A stretch of DNA of 22,077 nt from CAZIWJ01 sp964542855. GTDB lineage: Bacteria > Bacteroidota > Bacteroidia > Cytophagales > Cyclobacteriaceae. The translations under genes were made by a program, and so were the position numbers. The notes below the pieces were generated by a model. The model was given only the letters and a program-made list of their open reading frames with translations. It made no database searches and was not told the DNA's origin. Positions 13,367 to 20,765 of the stretch are shown here, one piece after another. The stretch lies in the NCBI GenBank assembly GCA_964542855.1, contig CAZIWJ010000033.1:1-22077 (forward strand), in the 5' to 3' direction. Within the stretch, counting starts at the first letter, position 1. Each line of letters starts with the position of its first letter.

Positions 13367-15655
13367 ATGCCATTCAAGATAGGAAAAGAAGACGCGCTTG
13401 CTTATCATTCACAGGAACCTAAGGGAAAAGTTGCTATTTCCGCAACCAAGCCCCTTACCTCACAGTATGACCTGGCCCTGGCTTACTCGCCGGGGGTTGC
13501 TGAACCCTGTTTGGCCATAGCCGATAACCCGGAAGATGCTTACGAGTACACTTCCAAAGGAAACCTGGTTGCAGTTATATCTAATGGTACGGCAGTACTT
13601 GGATTGGGCAATATCGGACCACAAGCTTCCAAACCCGTAATGGAGGGAAAAGGAGTACTCTTTAAAAAATTTGCCGGGATTGATGTATTCGACCTGGAAC
13701 TGGATGCTTCCAACCCGGAACAATTTATTCAAATTGTTAAATCGCTGGAACCTACCTTTGGAGGCATTAACCTGGAAGATATCAAGGCCCCTGAATGCTT
13801 TCAGATTGAACAGCGCCTCAGAGAGGAAATGGATATCCCGGTTATGCACGACGACCAACATGGAACCGCAATTATTTCGGCCGCAGCCCTGCTTAATGCG
13901 CTGGAGCTGGTAGAGAAAAATATTCAGGATATCCTAATTGTTGTAAGTGGTGCAGGAGCATCGGCCGTTGCCTGTACCAAACTGTACATGGAAATTGGGG
14001 TGAAACGAGAGAATATTGTCATGTGCGACAGCAAAGGGGTAATCCATGCTGACCGTACCGATTTAAATGAAACCAAAAAACCGTATGCTACCGACCGGGA
14101 TTGTAAAACATTAAGGGAGGCCCTGAAAGGAGCAGATGTGTTCCTGGGGCTTTCCAAAGGTGATATTGTTAGCCAGGACGAGATTCGTTCTATGGCCAAA
14201 AACCCTATTGTGTTTGCCCTTGCCAATCCTGATCCGGAAATATCTTATGAACTGGCCATGGCCAGTCGCGATGATATTATCATGGCCACCGGGCGTTCCG
14301 ATCATCCTAACCAGGTAAATAATGTACTGGGATTTCCCTATATTTTCCGGGGCGCACTGGATGTTCGGGCAACGGCTATTAATGAGGAAATGAAAATTGC
14401 CGCGGTAAAGGCACTGGCTAACCTGGCCAAAGCACCTACCCCGGATACTGTAAACCAGGCTTACAGTAACGACGAAATTTCGTTTGGAAGAGACTACCTG
14501 ATTCCCAAACCGCTTGATCCACGCCTAATTACTACTGTATCAACGGCTGTGGCAAGAGCTGCCATGGAATCAGGGGTAGCACGAACAGTAATTAGCGACT
14601 GGAAAGAATACCACGTTAGCCTGCAGCGCCGAATTGGCATTGAAGAAAAGCTGATTTCACGAATGATTAGTAAAGCCAAGGAAGATCCGAAAAAGGTGGT
14701 TTTTGCTGAAGCTGAAGATTCGCGCATTTTAAAAGCTGCCCAGATACTGGTTGATGAAGAAATAGCACAGCCGGTACTACTGGGTAACCGGGGAAAGATT
14801 AACAGTATGGTTATCCAGCATAAACTAGAGCTTGGTGATAGCATTATCATTGATCCGTTTGAGGAAACGGAGAACCGCGAACGCTTTGGTGAGTTATTGT
14901 TCCGTAAGCGAAAACGAAAAGGGTTAATTCTGGATGAGGCAGTTAAAATGATGCGTAACCGGAACTGGTTTGGTTCCATGATGGTAGAGTGCGGGATGGC
15001 CGATGCATTCATTTCCGGAATCACCCGTAATTACGGATCAGCCCTTTCACCGGCCCTGCAAATTATTGGTACCCGTAGTGATGTAAAAAAAGTAGCCGGT
15101 ATGTACATCATTATTAATCCCAAAGGTATTTTTTTCTTTGCCGATACTACTGTCAATGTTAATCCCTCCGTAGATGATCTGGTAGATATCATCGGGGTTT
15201 GTGCGGAAACTATCCGGGTATTTGGTATAGAACCCCACATTGCGGTGTTGTCGTATTCTAATTTTGGATCCAGCAAAGGCGAAATCCCCTCGAAAGCTGC
15301 TGAGGTTGCTCAAAAAGCGCACGCTCGTTATCCGGATGTAGTAATTGACGGTGATATTCAGGCCAATATTGCCTTAAATTCACAGCTACTCAAAGAGAAT
15401 TATCCATTCAGTCGATTAGCCAAAAATGGGGCCAACACTTTTATATTTCCCGATTTACTGTCGGGAAATGTAGCGTACAAAATGATGATGGAAATTGGAG
15501 GAGCTGATGCCGTAGGCCCGGTTTTACTGGGCATGAATAAACCGGTACATATTCTTCAGTTGGGTAGCTCCGTTCGTGAAATTGTGAATATGACTGCTAT
15601 TGCAGTGGTCGATGCCCAGATCATGGAATCTAAACTTAAAACTAACTATCGTTAA
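13367..15655 (+). CDS. maeB: NADP-type malic enzyme with C-terminal phosphotransacetylase-like domain
   Basis: A 762-residue fusion that decarboxylates malate to pyruvate with reduction of NAD(P). In the malic-enzyme half (1-420) the catalytic Tyr40 lies in YSPGVAEP, the Lys region in EGKGVLFKKFAG (93-104), the metal-binding acidic residues in INLEDIKAPE and HDDQHGTAI (161-169), and the nucleotide loop in VVSGAGASA (192-200). From about residue 430 a complete phosphate acetyl/butyryl-transferase domain follows (KVVFAEAEDSRILKAA ... LSYSNFGSSKGE ... IFPDLLSGN). The layout and length match the well-known hybrid malic enzymes (about 760 residues). In those enzymes the second domain has no Pta activity and instead mediates acetyl-CoA regulation. 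Monocistronic, convergent with crtW after 46 bp. Confidence 0.95.
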   Translation: MPFKIGKEDALAYHSQEPKGKVAISATKPLTSQYDLALAYSPGVAEPCLAIADNPEDAYEYTSKGNLVAVISNGTAVLGLGNIGPQASKPVMEGKGVLFKKFAGIDVFDLELDASNPEQFIQIVKSLEPTFGGINLEDIKAPECFQIEQRLREEMDIPVMHDDQHGTAIISAAALLNALELVEKNIQDILIVVSGAGASAVACTKLYMEIGVKRENIVMCDSKGVIHADRTDLNETKKPYATDRDCKTLREALKGADVFLGLSKGDIVSQDEIRSMAKNPIVFALANPDPEISYELAMASRDDIIMATGRSDHPNQVNNVLGFPYIFRGALDVRATAINEEMKIAAVKALANLAKAPTPDTVNQAYSNDEISFGRDYLIPKPLDPRLITTVSTAVARAAMESGVARTVISDWKEYHVSLQRRIGIEEKLISRMISKAKEDPKKVVFAEAEDSRILKAAQILVDEEIAQPVLLGNRGKINSMVIQHKLELGDSIIIDPFEETENRERFGELLFRKRKRKGLILDEAVKMMRNRNWFGSMMVECGMADAFISGITRNYGSALSPALQIIGTRSDVKKVAGMYIIINPKGIFFFADTTVNVNPSVDDLVDIIGVCAETIRVFGIEPHIAVLSYSNFGSSKGEIPSKAAEVAQKAHARYPDVVIDGDIQANIALNSQLLKENYPFSRLAKNGANTFIFPDLLSGNVAYKMMMEIGGADAVGPVLLGMNKPVHILQLGSSVREIVNMTAIAVVDAQIMESKLKTNYR

Positions 15656-15701
15656 GTTGAGCCCACCTGATTGAAATATTTTACTCAGATAAAAATAATA
15701 A

Positions 15702-16415
15702 TTAGCTGGTTTCCAGCCGTTCCTTTACCCGGTATAGTTTCCACCAGGGAGTACCAGGCGAATGATGATGCTCGTAGTGATAACCAAAGAAATAGCAGCT
15801 TAGAAAGGCTGCAATATGATTCTTTTTCTGGCTCCGGGAACGGTGTTTGTTATCGTGTTCTCCTTTATGGGGCAGATACGTACCAAAGTAGAATAACTGG
15901 AAGGTAGACAGGATTGAGGGTATAATGTAAAACAAAAGTACGTTGGGCTGAGCAAAGAATAGCTTAAGCAGTTCATAAGTACCCGACATGAGAAGGATTT
16001 GCCAGATAGAAACGTATTCCCTGGCAAATTTAACGTACCAGGGAAAGAATGAACCATGATGGTAATCGGGGTCCTTGGCCGTACCGGCAAACCGGTGGTG
16101 TTGATGGTGCTTGGGGAAGAGCTTACTGTAATTGTTGTAAGCAAATAAAGTAGCAGCGATCCTGCCCAGCCAGGTATTCAACTGCTTGTTTTTAGCAACC
16201 ACACCGTGCATAGAGTCGTGGGCAGTTATGAAAAGACCGGTATATAAATGCGACATCAGAGCCATGAAAACGTACGTCAGTGGATTGGTGAAGCTTACCG
16301 TAAAACTGGTGAGTAACAGGCTCAAAGTAAGGAACCAGAGCGCAATAACAGCTAATGCTATAACTGTTCCTGCATGCCGGTAATTTTCAAAGTTTTGCCA
16401 GATCGACTTTACCAT
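15702..16415 (-). CDS. crtW: Beta-carotene ketolase
   Basis: A 237-residue integral-membrane di-iron oxygenase of the fatty-acid-hydroxylase-like superfamily. The histidine clusters are HDSMH (66-70), HHQHH (103-107) followed by AGTAKDPDYHH, LPHKGEHDNKHR near 182-191, and HYEHHHS (213-219) with PWWKLY. This combination, plus the LYTGLFITAHD entry, is characteristic of CrtW ketolases rather than CrtZ hydroxylases or acyl desaturases. Hydrophobic stretches near 17-37, 45-65, 135-150 and 157-180 fit the family. It would introduce 4-keto groups into beta-ring carotenoids. It follows crtB on the same strand after a gap of 218 bp, so it may have its own promoter, although no consensus was found there. 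Confidence 0.9.
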   Translation of the reverse strand: MVKSIWQNFENYRHAGTVIALAVIALWFLTLSLLLTSFTVSFTNPLTYVFMALMSHLYTGLFITAHDSMHGVVAKNKQLNTWLGRIAATLFAYNNYSKLFPKHHQHHRFAGTAKDPDYHHGSFFPWYVKFAREYVSIWQILLMSGTYELLKLFFAQPNVLLFYIIPSILSTFQLFYFGTYLPHKGEHDNKHRSRSQKKNHIAAFLSCYFFGYHYEHHHSPGTPWWKLYRVKERLETS

Positions 16416-16633
16416 GAAGTGAGGTTTAATTTGCTAAACTTTAGAAACTTGCTAAAGATTTGTTTTCGTTGGATAAAATTCAACACTTAAATTAATGAAC
16501 AAGCCAATTTTTGAACACATAAGCCAACCCAATAGCAGTTGAAACTGGTGAAGTACAGCAATTAAAGGGGAGTTTGTAGCCCGAAGGGTAGAATTTTAGC
16601 CAGTCTGAATGTATTACATGCAACAAAAATTCG

Positions 16634-17467
16634 CTATAAATAATTTATCCGGTAGCGAAAATACGTGCTGAGCAGTAATACATACTTCCTCATATCTGGT
16701 ATCCTAATGCGTTCATCGGCTATTCGGGAGGCCGGACAACATCTGATTTTCTTGAACAACTTCAGGTAATACATGTAAGCAAGATATACGCCAAGACGAG
16801 CACCAGTTGGTAAATTGATAATGCCCTGGTAAGCTTTTTCAAAATCTTTTTGAATATCAAGTTCGATTTGTTGTTTATCCTTCATCGTAAACTTCTGAAA
16901 ATTTACATTCGGGAAATAAACCCGGCCCCGCTCTTCGTAGTCGCTCTTGATGTCTCGAAGGAAATTTACTTTCTGAAAAGCTGAACCCAGGCTTCGGGCC
17001 GGTTCTTTAAGTCGGTTGTATTCTTCATTATCACCTTCACAAAAAACTCTGAGGCACATCAGACCAACAACTTCAGCAGATCCATAAATATACTTTTCGT
17101 AACCACCGTTGTTGTAATCCTGGTTATAAAGGTCCATCTCCATGCTGGTTAGAAACGCCTCAATCATGTCGGATTCAATTTTATACGCATGAACAACGGC
17201 CTGGAACGAATGTAGAACCGGATTCATGCTTATTCCTTCTTCAATCGCCTCGTAAGTATCTTTTTTGAATCTTGAAAGTAGCTTAGCCTTATCATGATTG
17301 TGAAAAGTATCAACAATTTCGTCAGCGTAGCGCACAAAGCCATAAATGGCGTAAATAGGATCATGAAACTTTTTGTGCAACGTTTTTATGCCCAAAGTAA
17401 AAGACGTGCTGTAGTGTTGGGTAATAATTTTACTGCAATCAAAAGTTGTTTGGCTATACAGTTCCAT
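16634..17467 (-). CDS. crtB: Phytoene synthase
   Basis: The frame is open up to 17545, but that would overlap crtI by 62 bp. The ATG at 17467 gives a protein of 277 residues starting MELYSQTTFDCSKI, the usual family start, 16 bp after the crtI stop. The two aspartate-rich motifs that bind Mg-diphosphate are present: RYADEIVD (46-53) and NFLRDIKSD (168-176), the latter followed by ERGRVYFP. It condenses two geranylgeranyl diphosphates head to head to phytoene, the first step of C40 carotenoid synthesis. The C-terminal basic tail and IPDMRKYVLLLSTYF are normal. Third gene of the sigma-crtI-crtB operon. Confidence 0.94.
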   Translation of the reverse strand: MELYSQTTFDCSKIITQHYSTSFTLGIKTLHKKFHDPIYAIYGFVRYADEIVDTFHNHDKAKLLSRFKKDTYEAIEEGISMNPVLHSFQAVVHAYKIESDMIEAFLTSMEMDLYNQDYNNGGYEKYIYGSAEVVGLMCLRVFCEGDNEEYNRLKEPARSLGSAFQKVNFLRDIKSDYEERGRVYFPNVNFQKFTMKDKQQIELDIQKDFEKAYQGIINLPTGARLGVYLAYMYYLKLFKKIRCCPASRIADERIRIPDMRKYVLLLSTYFRYRINYL

Positions 17468-17483
17468 AAAAGTGAGCTTAACG

Positions 17484-18956
17484 CTAAAAAGCTTTATTAA
17501 CTTCCTTGGCAACAACCCTTCCTGAAATAAGAGAAGGGGGTACACCCGGACCTGGTACAGTTAACTGTCCGGCATAATATAAATTACTTACTTTTTTACT
17601 TTTTAATTTAGGCTTAAGAATTGCTGTTTGCCTTAATGTATTAGCAAGGCCGTATGCATTACCCTTAAACGCATGGTAATCGCTCACGAAGTCCTTGTGA
17701 GCGTAACTACGTTTATAAGTAACGTGCTCTTTAACCTTTTGCCCGGTCAGCTTTTCCAGGCGTTCCATTACGATATTGTAATACTTTTCCCGCAGGTCTT
17801 CACTATCTTCTAAACCGGGAGCAACCGGAATGAGAATAAATACGTTCTCTTTTCCTTCAGGAGCAACCGAAGGATCGGTTTTGGAAGAGCAGCAAACGTA
17901 AAACAGCGGACTCTGAGGCCACTGCGGATCCTGGTAAATTTCCCTTGCGTGCTGGTTAAAATCTTCGTCGAAAAATAAATTGTGGTGATGAAGATTATCC
18001 AGTTTTTTATCTACTCCGAGGTAAAAAAGCAGCGAAGACGGAGCCATTGTGCGCTTCTGCCAGTAATCGTCGTTGTAAGCGCGCGACTTTTCCGGAAGTA
18101 GCCGTTGCTCCATGTGATGATAGTCGCCAGCAGCAACTACAAACTTACTACTGTATGCTCCCTGGTCAGTTATTATTTCGTTGACATGTCCGTTGGGTAC
18201 TTCAAACCGGTTTACCTCGTGATTGGGAAGCATTTCAACTCCGGCATCGCGAGCAACCTGCTCCATGGCTTCAACAATCTTATGCATCCCTCCCATCGGA
18301 TACCAGGTACCCATTTTCAAATCAGCATAGTTCATTAAACTGTAAAGAGCCGGAGTATCTTCAGGTGTGGAACCCAGGAAAAGAACAGGAAATTTAAGAA
18401 GCTGGCGAAGCTTTTCGTCTTTGAAAAGGCTTTCAACGTGTTTCGACAGAGAGGTAAGCATTTGTAACCGGAACACAGACCGGAAAACACGGGTATCAAT
18501 GAACTCAGTGAGTGAGTGCCCGGGCTTAAAAACAAAGTCGCTCATGCCCACCTTGTACTTGTACTCAGCTTCCTTCATAAAATGATCTAACCGATCGGCA
18601 CTGCCGGGTTCGTGGGCGTTAAAGAGGTTTCTCAACTCGTCGTAATTAGCTGGAACGTCAATGTAGTCATTTTCTCCAAAAAATATACGATAAGAAGGAT
18701 CAAGGCGAACCAGGTCGTAAAAGTCACTGACCTGCTTACCAAATACGGAAAAGTAAGATTCAAAAACATCGGGCATCCAGTACCAGGAGGGACCCATATC
18801 AAAGGTAAAACCTTCGGCCTGGAAAGAACGGGCTCTGCCACCCATTTGGTTATTCTTTTCGAGAAGAATAACCGACTTGCCGCTGTAAGCCAGGTTAGTT
18901 GCAGCAGATAAACCTGCAAAACCCGCACCAACGGTGATCACATCAGCTTTCGCCAT
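17484..18956 (-). CDS. crtI: Phytoene desaturase
   Basis: A 490-residue FAD-dependent desaturase. The N-terminal dinucleotide-binding fold has VGAGFAGLSAA (9-19), ribose-binding Glu33 and GGRARSF (39-45). FDMGPSWYWMPDVFE and the C-terminal YYAGQLTVPGPGVPPSLISG are signatures of bacterial CrtI. It would dehydrogenate phytoene stepwise, most likely to lycopene; the number of steps cannot be read from the sequence. It starts 5 bp after the stop codon of the sigma factor and ends 16 bp before crtB, so the three genes form a tight operon. CrtD- or CrtN-type desaturases are alternatives, but the pairing with crtB supports CrtI. Confidence 0.94.
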   Translation of the reverse strand: MAKADVITVGAGFAGLSAATNLAYSGKSVILLEKNNQMGGRARSFQAEGFTFDMGPSWYWMPDVFESYFSVFGKQVSDFYDLVRLDPSYRIFFGENDYIDVPANYDELRNLFNAHEPGSADRLDHFMKEAEYKYKVGMSDFVFKPGHSLTEFIDTRVFRSVFRLQMLTSLSKHVESLFKDEKLRQLLKFPVLFLGSTPEDTPALYSLMNYADLKMGTWYPMGGMHKIVEAMEQVARDAGVEMLPNHEVNRFEVPNGHVNEIITDQGAYSSKFVVAAGDYHHMEQRLLPEKSRAYNDDYWQKRTMAPSSLLFYLGVDKKLDNLHHHNLFFDEDFNQHAREIYQDPQWPQSPLFYVCCSSKTDPSVAPEGKENVFILIPVAPGLEDSEDLREKYYNIVMERLEKLTGQKVKEHVTYKRSYAHKDFVSDYHAFKGNAYGLANTLRQTAILKPKLKSKKVSNLYYAGQLTVPGPGVPPSLISGRVVAKEVNKAF

Positions 18957-18961
18957 GAATA

Positions 18962-19480
18962 TTATTTAGGTTGACTAATTGAGTAGTTTTTGAGTACTGA
19001 TTTTAATTCCTTTCTGGCAATGTGTATACGATTTTTCACAGTACCAATAGGTATATCAAGTTTCTCCGCAATTTCATGATATTTAAATCCGCGGAAGTGC
19101 ATCATGAATGGAGTGCGGTAAGCATCATCAAGATTGCCAATGGCATTATTAATATCTTTCATAGCAAAACTGGAAAAGGCAAGGTTTTCAGTAATGTTAT
19201 TGGTGCTATTAATATAATGCAGGTTATCAGTCGTATCGATGAAGGTGTTACGTCTTACCATACGCTGGTAATTGGTGATGAACGTATTCTTCATAATGGT
19301 GTACAACCATGCTTTCAGGTTAGTACCATCAGTAAACTTATCACGGTTGGTGAATGCCTTGAGAATAGTTTCTTGCATCAGGTCATTCGCTTCCTCAGAG
19401 TCTTTGGTAAGCTTTAATGCAAATGGCTTAAGAGACTTTGACATTTTCTCAAGGGAGTAGGAGAATTCTAAAGCTGTCAT
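18962..19480 (-). CDS. RNA polymerase ECF sigma factor of the carotenoid operon
   Basis: A 172-residue sigma-70 of ECF size. Region 2 (about 15-75) contains DSEEANDLMQETILKAF and AWLYTIMKNTFITNYQR. Region 4 (about 115-165) contains the helix-turn-helix FKYHEIAEKLDIPIGTVKNRIHIARKEL. It is the first gene of the sigma-crtI-crtB operon, with a clear promoter 30-60 bp upstream. The promoter has a housekeeping-type consensus, so the sigma gene itself is probably transcribed by the primary sigma factor. No anti-sigma gene is adjacent, unlike light-responsive CarQ systems. The gene may act on other targets (stress, light or envelope), with the pigment genes carried along, or act on crt genes elsewhere. 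Target unknown. Confidence 0.9.
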   Translation of the reverse strand: MTALEFSYSLEKMSKSLKPFALKLTKDSEEANDLMQETILKAFTNRDKFTDGTNLKAWLYTIMKNTFITNYQRMVRRNTFIDTTDNLHYINSTNNITENLAFSSFAMKDINNAIGNLDDAYRTPFMMHFRGFKYHEIAEKLDIPIGTVKNRIHIARKELKSVLKNYSISQPK

Positions 19481-19960
19481 GGGTTGTGCTTTTTGTTATA
19501 CTGTTTAATCAAATGTAGAATAAATTAAACAAGTATCAAAATTTCTGTTTAAAAAAAAATATTAAGCCTTAAACAAAAATAATCTGCCAGGGAAGGAATA
19601 ATGTGTTAAGAGCGTAATAATGCCCATTTAGTTGAAAAAAAGGGCTGAAAGTCTATTTTATTTTGTAAGCTTATTCCAGGTTTGAATTAAACGTTTTTAT
19701 TGGGTCGGCAAATCTTACGTTTAATAAAATTAAGTGGCAGGTTTACAAAAATGGTAGTTAATACAATTCTTTTCTGTTAAATAGTTTACTTAAATTATGC
19801 ATAATTTCTTTTAACTACCAGTTTAGTTCACTACCAGTCTGGTAACAGTTGCCAGGTTCATGTAAGTTTTCTCGTAGTCTTTTTTAGTTTTGTAAAAATT
19901 TAAGCGTTGCACTGGTATTACCCACTCGATCAGGCGTTAAACAGATATAATAAAGTCGTT
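19481..19960 (+). promoter_or_regulatory. 480-bp divergent intergenic region with dyad cluster upstream of fabG
   Basis: No gene is visible here. Besides the crt operon promoter it contains several symmetric elements. A 10-bp inverted repeat is formed by TGGTAGTTAA (19752-19761) and TTAACTACCA (19811-19820). AAATTATGCATAATTT (19792-19807) is a perfect 16-bp palindrome. ACTACCAGT is directly repeated at 19814-19822 and 19830-19838 (16-bp period). TACCAGTCTGGTA (19832-19844) is a perfect 13-bp palindrome. A TAGTTTTG at 19885-19892 fits the -7 consensus for fabG, but no -33 TTG sits at the right distance. The layout looks like an activator- or repressor-binding region; no regulator is identified. 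Confidence 0.5.
19510..19540 (-). promoter_or_regulatory. Promoter of the sigma-crtI-crtB operon
   Basis: On the minus strand TTTG (19540-19537), a 19-bp spacer and TACATTTG (19517-19510) give a perfect match to the Bacteroidota vegetative promoter. The -7 box ends 29 bases before the sigma-factor ATG (19480), leaving a short leader. The spacing and boxes are the same as in the tRNA-Leu(CAG) promoter in this window. Confidence 0.8.
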
Positions 19961-20707
19961 ATGAAATTACTTAAAAATAAGAATGCGCTAATTACAGGTG
20001 CTTCCAAAGGAATTGGAAGAGCTGTGGCTATTGCTTTTGCTGAACAGGGGGCTAATGTGGCATTCACGTACCTTTCAAGCGAACAAAAAGCAAAAGAACT
20101 GGTAGAAGAACTGGAAGAAAAAGGCATAAAAGCTAAAGCGTATAAGTCTGATGCAGCTAATTTTGAGGCAGCTACGACTTTAGTTGAAGAAGTAATTGAA
20201 CACTTTGGCAACCTTGACGTACTGGTTAACAATGCCGGTATCACGCAGGACAACCTGCTCATGCGTATGAACGAAGAGATGTGGGACAAAGTTGTTGATA
20301 CGAATTTGAAATCAGTATTCAACACCGTGAAAGCCAGCACCCGCGCTTTCATGAAGCAACGTACAGGTTCTATCATCAACATGACATCTATTGTGGGAGT
20401 AAAAGGAAATGCCGGCCAGTCGAACTACGCTGCTTCCAAAGCCGGTATTATTGGCTTCACTAAGTCGGTTGCCCTGGAGCTTGGCTCAAGGAATATTCGT
20501 GCCAATGCTATTGCACCCGGATTTATTCAAACGGAAATGACCGATAACCTGGATGAAAAAACGCTGGAATCCTGGACCAGCAATATTCCTCTCAAACGTG
20601 GGGGCACCCCGGAGGATGTGGCTCAACTGGCAGTTTTCCTGGCCTCCGATATGTCAGCTTACATCACCGGCCAGGTGATACAGGTTGACGGTGGCCTGCT
20701 TACCTGA
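19961..20707 (+). CDS. fabG: 3-oxoacyl-[acyl-carrier-protein] reductase
   Basis: A 248-residue classical short-chain dehydrogenase. The frame opens earlier at a TTG (19907), but the ATG at 19961 gives MKLLKNKNALITGASKGIG, the normal FabG start. The NADPH loop TGASKGIG is at 12-19, NNAG at 90-93, and the catalytic tetrad is Asn115, Ser143, Tyr156 and Lys160 (YAASK). The C terminus VDGGLLT is typical. It reduces 3-ketoacyl-ACP in fatty-acid elongation. The strong match to FabG and absence of odd insertions favour this over other SDRs, though SDR substrate assignment by sequence is never certain. It is transcribed divergently from the sigma-crt operon and is 58 bp upstream of the VWA-like gene on the same strand. 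Confidence 0.92.
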   Translation: MKLLKNKNALITGASKGIGRAVAIAFAEQGANVAFTYLSSEQKAKELVEELEEKGIKAKAYKSDAANFEAATTLVEEVIEHFGNLDVLVNNAGITQDNLLMRMNEEMWDKVVDTNLKSVFNTVKASTRAFMKQRTGSIINMTSIVGVKGNAGQSNYAASKAGIIGFTKSVALELGSRNIRANAIAPGFIQTEMTDNLDEKTLESWTSNIPLKRGGTPEDVAQLAVFLASDMSAYITGQVIQVDGGLLT

Positions 20708-20732
20708 TAAAGAATGAACGTTTTTATTAACC

Positions 20733-20756
20733 AGTAGTTTCTGTTATACAACTACT
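20733..20756 (+). promoter_or_regulatory. Small hairpin upstream of the VWA-like gene
   Basis: AGTAGTT (20733-20739) and AACTACT (20750-20756) can form a 7-bp stem with a 10-base loop, ending 9 bases before the ATG at 20766. The stem is too weak and the T tract too poor for a confident terminator. It may affect translation start or be chance. Confidence 0.25.
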
Positions 20757-20765
20757 TTCCCCCTT

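Noticed and set aside
14494..15024. 176-codon open frame antisense to maeB
   Set aside because: No domain-like pattern, and the sense strand is a fully conserved enzyme.
16416..16633. Possible remnant of crtY or crtZ between crtB and crtW
   Set aside because: No frame longer than a few dozen codons and no histidine or cyclase motif on either strand; only a short direct repeat TTGCTAAA and a 6-bp dyad are present.
17468..17545. 26-residue N-terminal extension of crtB
   Set aside because: It would overlap the conserved end of crtI; the family start matches the ATG at 17467.
19907..19960. N-terminal extension of fabG from a TTG
   Set aside because: FabG proteins start directly before the glycine-rich loop, and an ATG lies exactly there at 19961.
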